This document shows positions 9,108 through 17,990 of a stretch of DNA of 64,000 nucleotides, piece after piece. Position 1 is the first letter of the stretch, and the number at the start of each line of letters is the position of its first letter. The position numbers and the translations under genes were made by a program. A model generated the notes under the pieces. The model worked only from the letters and a program-made list of their open reading frames with translations. It did not search any database and was not told where the DNA came from. The stretch spans positions 1 through 64,000 of the forward strand of contig DASXTC010000021.1 of NCBI GenBank assembly GCA_036505635.1, written 5' to 3'. Origin of the DNA: DASXTC01 sp036505635. GTDB taxonomy: Bacteria; Acidobacteriota; Polarisedimenticolia; JACPZX01; DASXTC01.

Positions 9108-11285
9108 TCAGGAGATCGCCGAGGTCTCGGAGGAGGGGAGGTTCCGGGTCGCCCCGGAGATCCGAGCATAGTCGAGCATGTCCCGCACGATCCGGGCGAG
9201 CTCCCGAGGCATGTAGGGCTTGTTGAGGCACACCACCGGTCCGGGGGTGCCGAGACGCTCGAAGGCCTCCTCGGTGGCGTAGCCGGTCGAGATGATGATC
9301 GGCAGGTCCGGCGCCAGCTCGCGCATCTGCCGGAAGACGTCCTCACCGGCGAGCCGTGGCATCAGCATGTCGAGGATGACGAGGTTGACGCGATCGAGGT
9401 TCTGCCGGAAGAGCTTGAGGCCCTCGACGCCGTCTTCCGCCAGCAGGACGGTGTAGCCGAGCGGCTCCAGCACCTGCTGCCCCAGGACGCGCACCAGGTC
9501 CGCGTCGTCCACCAGCAGAATGGTCTCACTCCCGCCCCGGGTGCGCCTCTTCTGCTGTTCGACCTCGGCCGCGGTCTCGCCGACCTCCCGCGGGAAGAAG
9601 ACACTGAAGGTGGTCCCCCTGCCCGGCTCGCTCTTGCAGTCGATCCAGGCCCTGTGCTGGTGGACGATCCCCATGACGATCGGAAGGCCCAGCCCTGTTC
9701 CTTTGCCTTCCGCCTTCGTGGTGAAGAAGGGCTCATAGATCCGGGCTATCACCTCCGGGGACATGCCCGCGCCGGTATCGGAGACGGCCATCACGACGTA
9801 CTCTCCCGGGGGCTGGCCCGCGCTGGCCCGTGCGTCTCCGGTGACAACGGTGACGTTGGCCGTCTCGATCAGGATCCGCCCCCCTCCGGACATGGCGTCC
9901 CGCGCGTTGACGCAAAGGTTGCTCAGGAGCTGATTGAGCTGTCCCGGGTCGGCCAGGGTTCGCCAGAGGTCATCGCAGGTCCGGGTCTCGATCGTGATCC
10001 GCGGATCGATGACCCGGCCGAGCAGCTTCACCGTCTCGGCGACCGGCTCGCGCAGGTCGAGCGGGCGCGGCTCGTTGGGGGTCCGGCGGCTGAAGTTGAG
10101 CATGGACCCCGTCAGATCGGAAGCGCGTTCCACCGCCCGATGCGCGATGACGAGCCCCTTGTAGGCCTGCCCGTCCTGCCTGACCTCGCGCATAGCCAGC
10201 GCGACGTGCCCACCGATCCCGGTCAGCAGGTTGTTGAAATCGTGGGCGATCCCACCGGCCAGCGTCCCGAGGACCTCCATCTTCTGCGCGTGCTGCTGGT
10301 CCGTTTCGTGGGCTCTCTGGGAGGTCACGTCGCGAAAGCGCCAGGCGCGGGCCACCAGGCGGCCGTCACTCGTAACGACGGGCCAGGTCCCGCTCGACAG
10401 GAGCGTGCCGTCCTTCAGATCGAGCATCTCGTCCTGATACGATTCGAAGGGGTTGGCCTGGAGCCGGCTCATGAAGTCGATGAAGGCCTTCGAGTCCCTG
10501 ACGCGATCGAGAATCCAGGCAGACGGGTCGAGCCCTCCCTCGGTGGCGCCGAGCGCCTCGAGGGGGATCTTCAGGATGTGCAGGAACCGGGCGTTGTACT
10601 CGAGAAGGGACCCTTTGGTATCGACGATCAGAAGGCCGTCGGGGATGGCCTCCTGCTGCGCCTTCAGCATGGCGTGGGAACGCTCCAGGTCGGCCACCGT
10701 CTCCTCGCGCCTGCGGATCTCCGCCCGCAGCGCGCTCTCGATGCCCTCCTCTTCGAGAAACCTCCGCAGCTCGGCGGCCCGCACCGTGCCCCACTGGCGG
10801 ACCGAGCGACCCACCAGGCGGCAGACGCGCCCCCCCTGGATGGCACAGGACTCCTCATCGAAGTAGACCGGAGCCCCCATGAAGGCCGAGGCGAGCCCCG
10901 AGAGGGTTCCGGTCAGGACCCAGCACCCGCCCGAATGGGGCCGCGTGGCCTCGAGTGAGTCGGTGGCCTCCGCGATGTATTCGAAACGTCCCGTAGCGCG
11001 GTCCTGATCCGCGGTGACCGGCTCGATCATCGCCAGGGCGCGGACCATCGGGATGGATTTGGCCCCCGAGAGCCAGGGGTCGTCTCCGGAGGCGAGCTCG
11101 CGGCGCTTGAGGGCGGCCCCGTACCCCATCTCGTATCCGAGCCGCGTCAGGAAGGTCCGGGCCATGTCCGGCCCGAGCGCGCGGACCAGCTCGCGCCGGA
11201 GCCGCCCCACCGCCTCGGCGTCCAGCGCAAGGGCTCTCTCCATCTCCTGACCCTCTGTTCGAAGGGATCCGTGGAACAGCTCCAT
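9108..11285 (-). CDS. Hybrid sensor histidine kinase with XylR_N/V4R-like sensor, PAS and receiver domains
   Basis: A 725-residue cytoplasmic protein without membrane segments. Residues about 20-170 resemble the XylR_N plus V4R ligand-binding module (LTRLGYEMGYGAALKRRE, then CAIQGGRVCRLVGRSV), which usually senses small aromatic or hydrophobic molecules in XylR/DmpR activators. A short coiled stretch leads to a PAS domain (IPDGLLIVDTKGSLLEYN), an NtrB-type H-box (GGIAHDFNNLL), an ATPase domain with N and G boxes (NLCVNARDAM, DTGAGMS, GTGLGLPIVMG) and a C-terminal receiver (ILLVDDADLV, phospho-acceptor in VILDMLMPR). No partner regulator lies nearby. It is upstream of aceB-aceA on the same strand, so control of the shunt is plausible but unproven. 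Confidence 0.88.
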   Translation of the reverse strand: MELFHGSLRTEGQEMERALALDAEAVGRLRRELVRALGPDMARTFLTRLGYEMGYGAALKRRELASGDDPWLSGAKSIPMVRALAMIEPVTADQDRATGRFEYIAEATDSLEATRPHSGGCWVLTGTLSGLASAFMGAPVYFDEESCAIQGGRVCRLVGRSVRQWGTVRAAELRRFLEEEGIESALRAEIRRREETVADLERSHAMLKAQQEAIPDGLLIVDTKGSLLEYNARFLHILKIPLEALGATEGGLDPSAWILDRVRDSKAFIDFMSRLQANPFESYQDEMLDLKDGTLLSSGTWPVVTSDGRLVARAWRFRDVTSQRAHETDQQHAQKMEVLGTLAGGIAHDFNNLLTGIGGHVALAMREVRQDGQAYKGLVIAHRAVERASDLTGSMLNFSRRTPNEPRPLDLREPVAETVKLLGRVIDPRITIETRTCDDLWRTLADPGQLNQLLSNLCVNARDAMSGGGRILIETANVTVVTGDARASAGQPPGEYVVMAVSDTGAGMSPEVIARIYEPFFTTKAEGKGTGLGLPIVMGIVHQHRAWIDCKSEPGRGTTFSVFFPREVGETAAEVEQQKRRTRGGSETILLVDDADLVRVLGQQVLEPLGYTVLLAEDGVEGLKLFRQNLDRVNLVILDMLMPRLAGEDVFRQMRELAPDLPIIISTGYATEEAFERLGTPGPVVCLNKPYMPRELARIVRDMLDYARISGATRNLPSSETSAIS

Positions 11286-11355
11286 ATCGGCATCTCGGGT
11301 GGATCGCTGGACCGGGATCTTCAGAGGTGGGGTCGATTCCTGATTGAAGGATGGG

Positions 11356-14300
11356 TCAGGGGATCGAGACCTTCACCGTCTCGCCGGCCACGACCACCAC
11401 CGGCTTTTCGGCGATCCCGCCGGCGGACATCGAGGCGCGCAGCCGGTAGGCGCCAGGCTTCACGTCGCCGAGGGGGGTCGGAACGCCCGGTCGCAGCAGG
11501 AAGGTCGGCTCGGCAAGAAACGTGTTGAGGTGGACCGGGCGTCCCTTCGAGTCCAGCAGCACGGCGCGCGCCGTCTCTCCGGGTTTGAGGCTCGTGGAGG
11601 CGGCCTCGATCGAACCGCCCGGCCCCATGGAGATGGAGATCTCGGGGCCCGGCACCACCACGTCGTGAAGCGTCTCGGTGCCATACCCCTGTCCGCCAAG
11701 CACGACCCGGTAGCGGCCGGGCTGAAGCGAGTCGAGCCTGAAGACGCCCGTGGCGTCGGCCGAGAGTCGCCCCTGGTAGACCGCGGTGGCCCCGGAGCCG
11801 GAGGGGGCCAGCGGGTCGCCACCGCCGGAAAGCACCAGCGCCCCGAGCGAACGGGGCGGCAGGCCGGTCACGGCGTCGATGGCGCGAAGCGCGAAGGCAT
11901 CCACGCGCGCCAGGTCGAAGGAGATCTCACCGGGCGAGATCCCGGGCCCGAGGGTCACCGAGCGGGAGAGAAAGCCGTACCCCTGCCGTCGGGCCGTCAG
12001 GGTCCAGGTGCCGTCGTCCAGACCCTCTATTTCGTAGTAGCCCGTGGCGTCGGTGGCCGCCTCCTGTCTGAACATGAAACCGGCCCCCGCGGAGGCCGGC
12101 GCCGCGCCCTCCCTCTTGATCGTGATCGTCGCGTCGTCGAGGGGATGGCCCGTCGAGGCATCGGTGACGAACCCAGCGATCTTCGCCAGCGGCACCTCGA
12201 TGTCGAGCTGCTTGTCTCCCTTGACGCTCGCCCTGGTGGAATGCGACAGGCCCGCCGTGAACTGAAGGACGCTGACGTTGTACTCCCCGTCGTCGAGGTC
12301 CTCCGCGGTGTAATGGCCGGAAGTGTCGGTGGTGGCCGTCACCGTGGCGCGCGTGGCGGCGTCCATGAAGATGACCGTTGCTCCTTCGACCGGCTGTCCA
12401 CCGCGCGTCACGATCCCCTCCACGCGGCTTCCGCGCGGAAACTCGATCGTCGTCTCGAACGTCGCCGTCCCTTCCGGGATCGCGACCGTCCTGGTCGCGG
12501 ACTTGCCGCCGAACATCCCCGAGCCGGCCAGCAAAGTCAGCGTGCCCGCCGCGAGTCCTTTCATCTCGAAGCGCCCGGTCGCGTCCACGGCGGCGGTCGT
12601 CCCGAATCCGCCCATGCCTCCGGACATGGCGCGCACCGTGAACCGGGAAAGCTCCGATTCCTTCACTCCCGTGATCGTCCCGCTGAGCGTGACACCGCCC
12701 CCGAGGCGCAGCTCGATGGGCGGGGGGGACGCTCCGGCGGAGACTACGAGATCGTCGAGCAGAGCCGGTCGCAGACCGGGCGCCTCGGCGCGCAGGCTGT
12801 AGCGGCCTGCGCCGATCGATTCGAGCAGGAAGGCCCCGTCGGGCCCCGTCGTCGCGGGGCGTGCGCCGCCGAATCGGTCGGAGCCCGCGGCCGTGGCGGC
12901 CACGGTGGCGCCCGGGACCGGCGAGCCGTCGGCCTCGCGCAGCACGACCCCCGAGAGCGTGGCGCCGCGGGAGAGCGACACGCGGAGCCCCTCGATGTCG
13001 CGGGAAGTGTCGACGTCGTGGTCGGCCGCCTCGAACTCCGGATGCGCGAAAGACAGGGTCATCAGGCCCCGCTCCAGGCCGGCAAGCAGGAAGTTTCCGT
13101 CGCCGTCGGTCGTCGCCCCGTCGTCCCCCGTCATGCCCCGCATGGTGAACCCCATGCCGCCGGAGGCCTCCTTCTTGCGCACCTCCACGCCGGGCAACGG
13201 CCGGCCCCGGTCGTCGCTCACCGTCCCGGAGACCGAAGCGGATCTCTCCAGCGTGAACTCGAGGTCGGCCATGTCCCTGCCCGTCGGGATCTCGAGGTCG
13301 CGCATCGTGAAGTCGCGATACCCCGGCGCTCGCGCCGTGACGGTCGCTTTGCCCGGATCCGCGTCCTCGATCGTGAAGGTGCCGTCCTCGGTGTGGAACG
13401 TCGTCTCGGGCCCTTCAATCGCCATGGCCATTCGCATGGCGCCTCCGCCGGCCCCTCGGCTGCGTGACATCGAGATTGCGAAGTCGCCGATCGGCCGGCG
13501 CGTCTCGCGGTCCAGAACCCGCCCGCTCACGCGCGAGGCGGCCGTCAGCGTGATCTCGAGATCGTCGAGGGGGGCAACGAGGCCTGCCTTCTCGACCGCG
13601 GAGAACCCGTCGGCGTCGATGCTCACGGTGAGAGGCTCGCCCGCCGTGAGGTCCCCTATGACGAAGGACCCGTCCTCGGCGGTGGTGAACTCGCCCACCG
13701 GGGAGAACTCCTTGCGCGCGAACCCCCGCGCGAAGGGGACGGGGTCACCGGCGCCGGTGACGGCGCGTCCACGGATCGCGGCGCCCGGCTGAAGCGCGAT
13801 GTCCCCCGCGTCCAGCGACGACGCCGATTCCTCCAGCTTGAGCCCGCCCACCGAACCGGGGGCGTACCCATGCGCCTTGACCTCCAGGGACCAGATACCG
13901 GGCCGGGCTCCGCGCACGCGAAAGACACCGTCGGGATCGGTCTGGACAGGCGGGTACTCGTCGCCTCCCATGCCGGAGCGTACCGGCCCGCCGCGCCCTC
14001 CCGCTTTGCTGCCGCGGCCTGCGTCGATCCGGATCACGAACCCGCCGGGTCCCCCTTCCCGCTTGCGCGAGGCCGTCACGGACGCCCCGCCGACCGGCTT
14101 TCTCTCCGGATCGAGCACGCGCCCCGTGATCATCAGCCCGGCGTCGAGCAGGACCTCCATCCCGGAGCGCCGCTCGCCCGGACGCAGGCGGATTCCGGGC
14201 ATCTCCCATGGGGCGAACGCCGGGGACTCGACGGAGATCTTGATGTCTACCTTCGGCGGAAGCCGCTCCAGGAGGAAGCGTCCCTGCGCGTCGCTCTCCA

Positions 14301-15759
14301 CCGGGTCGACCCCCACGGGAAAGAAGATCGGGATCGGCACCGCGATGGGAATCGGAGGTGGGCCGGCCACCGACACGGTGGCGCCCGAGATGGGACGCCC
14401 GGTCGCGTCGCGCACGGTCCCCTCGAGGGCCGCCGCGGGACGCAGCGCGACGCCGATCGCACGGGTCTGGCCGGACGCCAGAGGCGCGGGGCCCTCTTCC
14501 TCCTCGAGGTAGCCATCGGCCTCGCCCCTCAGATCGACGTTGCCGGCCGGTACTCCGGCGAAGATGGCCACGCCGGGGCCCGCCGTGATCGCGAAACGGG
14601 GCATCGGCTCGCCGGGGGCGTTCAGAACGAGCGATGCGCCGGCCAGAGGCAGGCGCGTCTCGGAGTCAATCGCGCGCGCGTTGATGATCCCGCCCGGCCT
14701 GAGTCTGAGCAGCGGGGCGCGCGCCTGCGCGGGCGCGTTGGGATCGATGGGGACGGGAAGCGTCACGCGCGCGGGAGCCGAGGGCGCGTAGGTCGAGCGC
14801 GCGTCGGCGAGCAGCGCATCTGGTCCTTTCGCCTTCGAGGGCGCCTCATCCTCGGGGACGATCACGCTCGAGGGAGCCGACGCGGTGATCTGGACGGTCC
14901 CCGCGCGAAGGTGCTCGAATCGGAAAGCGCCCTTGCCGTCGGTGCGCGTGATCCCGTCGAGGCCTTCGTCCCCGGCCATCACCCAGGCGCCCGCGACCGG
15001 GCTCTTGCCGTCGGGGGCCGCCACCTTGCCCGCGAGCGGATGGCCGGAGGACAAACGCATGGTGAAGCCAGCCCGTGCGGGGACGTTCGCCTCCCACCCG
15101 GGGGCCATCCCCTTCGCGTAGACTCGAAGCGAGAGGCTCCTCAGAGGGGCCGAGTCGAGCATGAAGGTCCCGTCCGCGCCGGTTTCTGCCGTCACGGGAA
15201 ACGAGGTCGCGACGTTTCCGGTGGCCAGCGCGCGCGCGAGTCCGGCCCCGGTTCCGCCGCGCTGCGCGCGCCGTGGGGACACGAGCCCTATGACGCGGGC
15301 TCCGGCCACGGGCGCACCGGCCGAGTCCACGACCTTGCCCGACAGGCGGCGCCCCTCGGGAAGCTCCAGCTCCCCCAGATCCCGCTGGGCCGATCCGGGA
15401 GGAAGGACCAGTGGCCGTCCAAATCGCGACCGGGCGTGACCGGGTGCCTGTGCCACGACGACGATACGCTTTCCAGGCGGGGCGGCAAGATGGAACCGGC
15501 CGCTCGAGTCGGCGGCGCCGCGCGCCAGAGGCTCCCCGACGAGGTCCCCCGCGGCCCGCAGCTCCCGGGAAGCGTCTGCGTCGAGCTGCTCGAAGATCTC
15601 GACCTTCGCGCCGGGGATGGGCTGGCCGCTCCGGGCCGAGGCGATTGTGCCCGAGACGAAGGGGCCTTGCGGTTGCGCGGGCGCGGCTGGCGCGGAGGGG
15701 ATCCCGATCCTTACCGACAACAGCAGAAGCCCCGCAACCCCCGTCCACCAGCGCTTCAT
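11356..15759 (-). CDS. Large exported protein of about fourteen carboxypeptidase-regulatory-like repeats
   Basis: A 1467-residue secreted protein: a signal peptide (MKRWWTGVAGLLLLSVRIG) followed almost entirely by beta-sandwich repeats of the CarboxypepD_reg/Cna_B kind. Each begins with a motif like LSGKVVDSAGAPVAGARV, VSGTVSDDRGRPLPGVEV or VEGIVTRGGQPVEGATV and ends with a GTYSL-like strand; I count about fourteen. No enzymatic domain or C-terminal anchor is evident. Such chains act as surface or periplasmic scaffolds, or as N-terminal parts of TonB-dependent systems, but no barrel is present. The ATG at 15759 has GGAGG 7 bases upstream; a TTG one codon earlier is less likely. It is separated from the kinase gene by 70 bases. 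Confidence 0.88.
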   Translation of the reverse strand: MKRWWTGVAGLLLLSVRIGIPSAPAAPAQPQGPFVSGTIASARSGQPIPGAKVEIFEQLDADASRELRAAGDLVGEPLARGAADSSGRFHLAAPPGKRIVVVAQAPGHARSRFGRPLVLPPGSAQRDLGELELPEGRRLSGKVVDSAGAPVAGARVIGLVSPRRAQRGGTGAGLARALATGNVATSFPVTAETGADGTFMLDSAPLRSLSLRVYAKGMAPGWEANVPARAGFTMRLSSGHPLAGKVAAPDGKSPVAGAWVMAGDEGLDGITRTDGKGAFRFEHLRAGTVQITASAPSSVIVPEDEAPSKAKGPDALLADARSTYAPSAPARVTLPVPIDPNAPAQARAPLLRLRPGGIINARAIDSETRLPLAGASLVLNAPGEPMPRFAITAGPGVAIFAGVPAGNVDLRGEADGYLEEEEGPAPLASGQTRAIGVALRPAAALEGTVRDATGRPISGATVSVAGPPPIPIAVPIPIFFPVGVDPVESDAQGRFLLERLPPKVDIKISVESPAFAPWEMPGIRLRPGERRSGMEVLLDAGLMITGRVLDPERKPVGGASVTASRKREGGPGGFVIRIDAGRGSKAGGRGGPVRSGMGGDEYPPVQTDPDGVFRVRGARPGIWSLEVKAHGYAPGSVGGLKLEESASSLDAGDIALQPGAAIRGRAVTGAGDPVPFARGFARKEFSPVGEFTTAEDGSFVIGDLTAGEPLTVSIDADGFSAVEKAGLVAPLDDLEITLTAASRVSGRVLDRETRRPIGDFAISMSRSRGAGGGAMRMAMAIEGPETTFHTEDGTFTIEDADPGKATVTARAPGYRDFTMRDLEIPTGRDMADLEFTLERSASVSGTVSDDRGRPLPGVEVRKKEASGGMGFTMRGMTGDDGATTDGDGNFLLAGLERGLMTLSFAHPEFEAADHDVDTSRDIEGLRVSLSRGATLSGVVLREADGSPVPGATVAATAAGSDRFGGARPATTGPDGAFLLESIGAGRYSLRAEAPGLRPALLDDLVVSAGASPPPIELRLGGGVTLSGTITGVKESELSRFTVRAMSGGMGGFGTTAAVDATGRFEMKGLAAGTLTLLAGSGMFGGKSATRTVAIPEGTATFETTIEFPRGSRVEGIVTRGGQPVEGATVIFMDAATRATVTATTDTSGHYTAEDLDDGEYNVSVLQFTAGLSHSTRASVKGDKQLDIEVPLAKIAGFVTDASTGHPLDDATITIKREGAAPASAGAGFMFRQEAATDATGYYEIEGLDDGTWTLTARRQGYGFLSRSVTLGPGISPGEISFDLARVDAFALRAIDAVTGLPPRSLGALVLSGGGDPLAPSGSGATAVYQGRLSADATGVFRLDSLQPGRYRVVLGGQGYGTETLHDVVVPGPEISISMGPGGSIEAASTSLKPGETARAVLLDSKGRPVHLNTFLAEPTFLLRPGVPTPLGDVKPGAYRLRASMSAGGIAEKPVVVVAGETVKVSIP

Positions 15760-15869
15760 CAAGCAGCCTCCGGGCTTTCGTACCTTCCTTCTACGCGGTC
15801 GCCTGCCCGATGGACCCAGGAAATATCGGCCGGCTCCACATCGGCCGGGCCATGATACCGTAACTGATC

Positions 15870-16784
15870 ATGACGGCCGAAGAGCTCGACACGAGGGTGC
15901 GCCTGGAGGCATTTAAGTTCCTGAGGCATCACCGTGGGGAACTCCATCAGAAGGTCCTCCTCACCGGATTCCAGTTTGAAGGGATACGGGTGCCACTCAT
16001 GAGTCCGCAAGGGATCTTCAAGCCAGCCATCCTGCCCGAGGTCCCGCTCACGATCAGGACGGCGCCTGAAGTGAGTGGCAGGGAAAGACCTTACGACGAT
16101 GATTTCGGTCCGGACGAGACACTCCTGTATCGGTACAGGGGCACTGCTACGGAGCGAATGCACCCCGACAATGTGGGGCTCCGGTTGGCCATGGAACGGG
16201 GAAAGGAGTTGATCTACCTATTCGGCACACACCAAGGCTGGTATCTGCCTATCTGGCCAGTTCAGGTGGTCCATGACGACCCTGATAACCTCCTCTTCAC
16301 AGTGGACCTGAGCAGGAAAGCTCACGAGCTCACTGAGCCGTGCTCGCTTTCCGATCCCGACGGATCTGCTCCATTCTACGTCCCTCGCACGATCCAACAG
16401 CGCGTGCAGCAGGCACGCTTCAGTGGACGCGTGTTGCGCGCCTACCAGGTGCGTTGCGCCGTCTGCCGGCTGGGACACAAGGAACTGATCGAAGCGGCCC
16501 ACATTCTTCCCTACGGTCATCCACGCGGCGCCTCAATCGTGCCCAATGGCCTCGCCCTGTGTCGCCTCCATCATGGCGCCTTCGACGGCAACCTTCTGGG
16601 GATTCGTCCCGATCTGGTGATCGAGCTGCAGGATAGGATCCTGGAGGAAGAGGACGGGCCGATGCTTGTGCATGGACTCCAAGGGTTCCATCAGCAGGTC
16701 ATCCACGTCCCCAGGACCGAGGGGCTGAAGCCGAGGCGCGAGTTCCTCGAGGAGCGATACGCCCTCTTCAAGAAGGCCGTGTGA
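15870..16784 (+). CDS. Orphan HNH endonuclease (putative restriction endonuclease type)
   Basis: 304 residues. The C-terminal half has an HNH core with a zinc-type arrangement: CAVCRLGHKELIEAAHILP, then NGLALCRLHHGAFD, as in the HNH_2 'putative restriction endonuclease' group. The N-terminal 190 residues have no recognised domain and may bind DNA. No methyltransferase or specificity gene is adjacent. Base composition is visibly less GC-rich than the neighbours, with codons such as CTA and ATA, pointing to horizontal acquisition. It is divergent from the repeat-protein gene and its 3' end overlaps the phosphatase gene by 17 bases. Whether it defends against foreign DNA is unknown. Confidence 0.82.
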   Translation: MTAEELDTRVRLEAFKFLRHHRGELHQKVLLTGFQFEGIRVPLMSPQGIFKPAILPEVPLTIRTAPEVSGRERPYDDDFGPDETLLYRYRGTATERMHPDNVGLRLAMERGKELIYLFGTHQGWYLPIWPVQVVHDDPDNLLFTVDLSRKAHELTEPCSLSDPDGSAPFYVPRTIQQRVQQARFSGRVLRAYQVRCAVCRLGHKELIEAAHILPYGHPRGASIVPNGLALCRLHHGAFDGNLLGIRPDLVIELQDRILEEEDGPMLVHGLQGFHQQVIHVPRTEGLKPRREFLEERYALFKKAV

Positions 16785-17904
16785 TGAGCGGGGCCGAACG
16801 GGCCACCACCAGCAGCGACAGATCATCCTGAAGCCGGGCCTCCCCGATGAAGCGTTCGATCTCGGCCAGCAGGCGGGCCCCCGCTTCCCCGGCGGAAAGA
16901 CCCTGAAGGCCGGCCGCGATTCCACGCAGGCGCTCGGCGCCGAGCTCCTGGTCGCGCGCGTCGCGGGCCTCCGTCACGCCGTCCGAGTAGGCCACCAGCA
17001 TCTCCCCTGGCGCCAGCTCGAGGCTCTGCTCGACGAAGCGGGCCGATCCAAGCATCCCCACGGGAGGAGAGGCCGCGTCCATCGTCTCGATCCCCGATGC
17101 GCGCAACGCGAAGGGGGGATTGTGGCCGGCGTTGAGGTAGCGGAGCCGGCCCGACTCGGGCGCGATCTCCAGATAGAAGAGGGTCGCGTACCGGTTCTCG
17201 AGGCCGTCGCGCAGCAGGATCGTGTTGAGCCGATCGCCGAGGGCTTCCAGCGATGGGATCTCGGGCGCCACGGCCCGCAACGTGGCCTGGAGCTTCGCCA
17301 TCAGAAGGGCCGCCCCCAGCCCCTTGCCCGCCACGTCGCCGATCGCGATCCCGAGCCGGCCCTCCATCTCGAGGTAGTCCACGAGATCTCCGCCGACGTC
17401 GTTGGCGGGGCGCGTATAGCTCCAGACCGACCAGCCATCGGGACGCGGGTGACGCCGCGGCAGCAGGGCAAGCTGCACCTGCCGGGCGATCTCGATCTCG
17501 TCGCGGGCGAGCAGCTTGTCCTTGAGCTCGAGCATCAGAACGATGATCAGAAGCGCGACGCCGAGCACCCAGACGTACAGGACCAGGTCGAGGCCGGGGA
17601 GGCTCAGGTGCATCCGCCTCAGAAGGACGAGCAGCAGCGCGGCGAGCAGCGCCAGCCGTCTGGCCGGCGTGAGCTTCATCAGGAGGCTCCTGAAGAGCCA
17701 GCCGTAGAAGAGGACGCCCCGCTTCAGCCATCCCATGGAGGCGAGCCGATCGCGCCGCTCCTCGTCGAGGTAGAAGTGGTAGAGATCCTCCAGCTCCCGG
17801 GCGAAACGGCCCGGGATGCCGGTCTGCCTCATGTCCCGCAGGACGACCTCGCGCAGGCTCGGGTCCGGCCGGGCACCGGTCCCCGCCCCCTTGTCCTTCG
17901 TCAT
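16768..17904 (-). CDS. Membrane-anchored PP2C/SpoIIE-family serine phosphatase (RsbU-like)
   Basis: 378 residues. Two hydrophobic segments (RRLALLAALLLVLL and LYVWVLGVALLIIVLMLEL, about residues 80-130) anchor it in the membrane; the rest is a SpoIIE/RsbU catalytic domain. The metal-binding aspartates are visible in DVGGDLVDY, AIGDVAGKGLGAALLMAK, AYSDGVTEARD and QDDLSLLVV. The family dephosphorylates anti-sigma-factor antagonists in partner-switching pathways. No anti-sigma antagonist or kinase gene is adjacent. The ATG at 17904 follows GGGGAGAGG; the longer open frame upstream looks non-coding. It is divergent from the porin-like gene. Confidence 0.9.
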   Translation of the reverse strand: MTKDKGAGTGARPDPSLREVVLRDMRQTGIPGRFARELEDLYHFYLDEERRDRLASMGWLKRGVLFYGWLFRSLLMKLTPARRLALLAALLLVLLRRMHLSLPGLDLVLYVWVLGVALLIIVLMLELKDKLLARDEIEIARQVQLALLPRRHPRPDGWSVWSYTRPANDVGGDLVDYLEMEGRLGIAIGDVAGKGLGAALLMAKLQATLRAVAPEIPSLEALGDRLNTILLRDGLENRYATLFYLEIAPESGRLRYLNAGHNPPFALRASGIETMDAASPPVGMLGSARFVEQSLELAPGEMLVAYSDGVTEARDARDQELGAERLRGIAAGLQGLSAGEAGARLLAEIERFIGEARLQDDLSLLVVARSAPLITRPS

Positions 17905-17990
17905 ATCATGACCTCTCCCCGTCAATCGGCAGTGTACCAGCGCCGAGGAGGCGCGCCGGGGATCGGCGCACGTCATCTCTTAGAGAGGAA

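Noticed and set aside
8142..10958. 938-codon plus-strand open frame over aceB and the kinase
   Set aside because: Antisense to two recognisable genes and shows no domain motifs.
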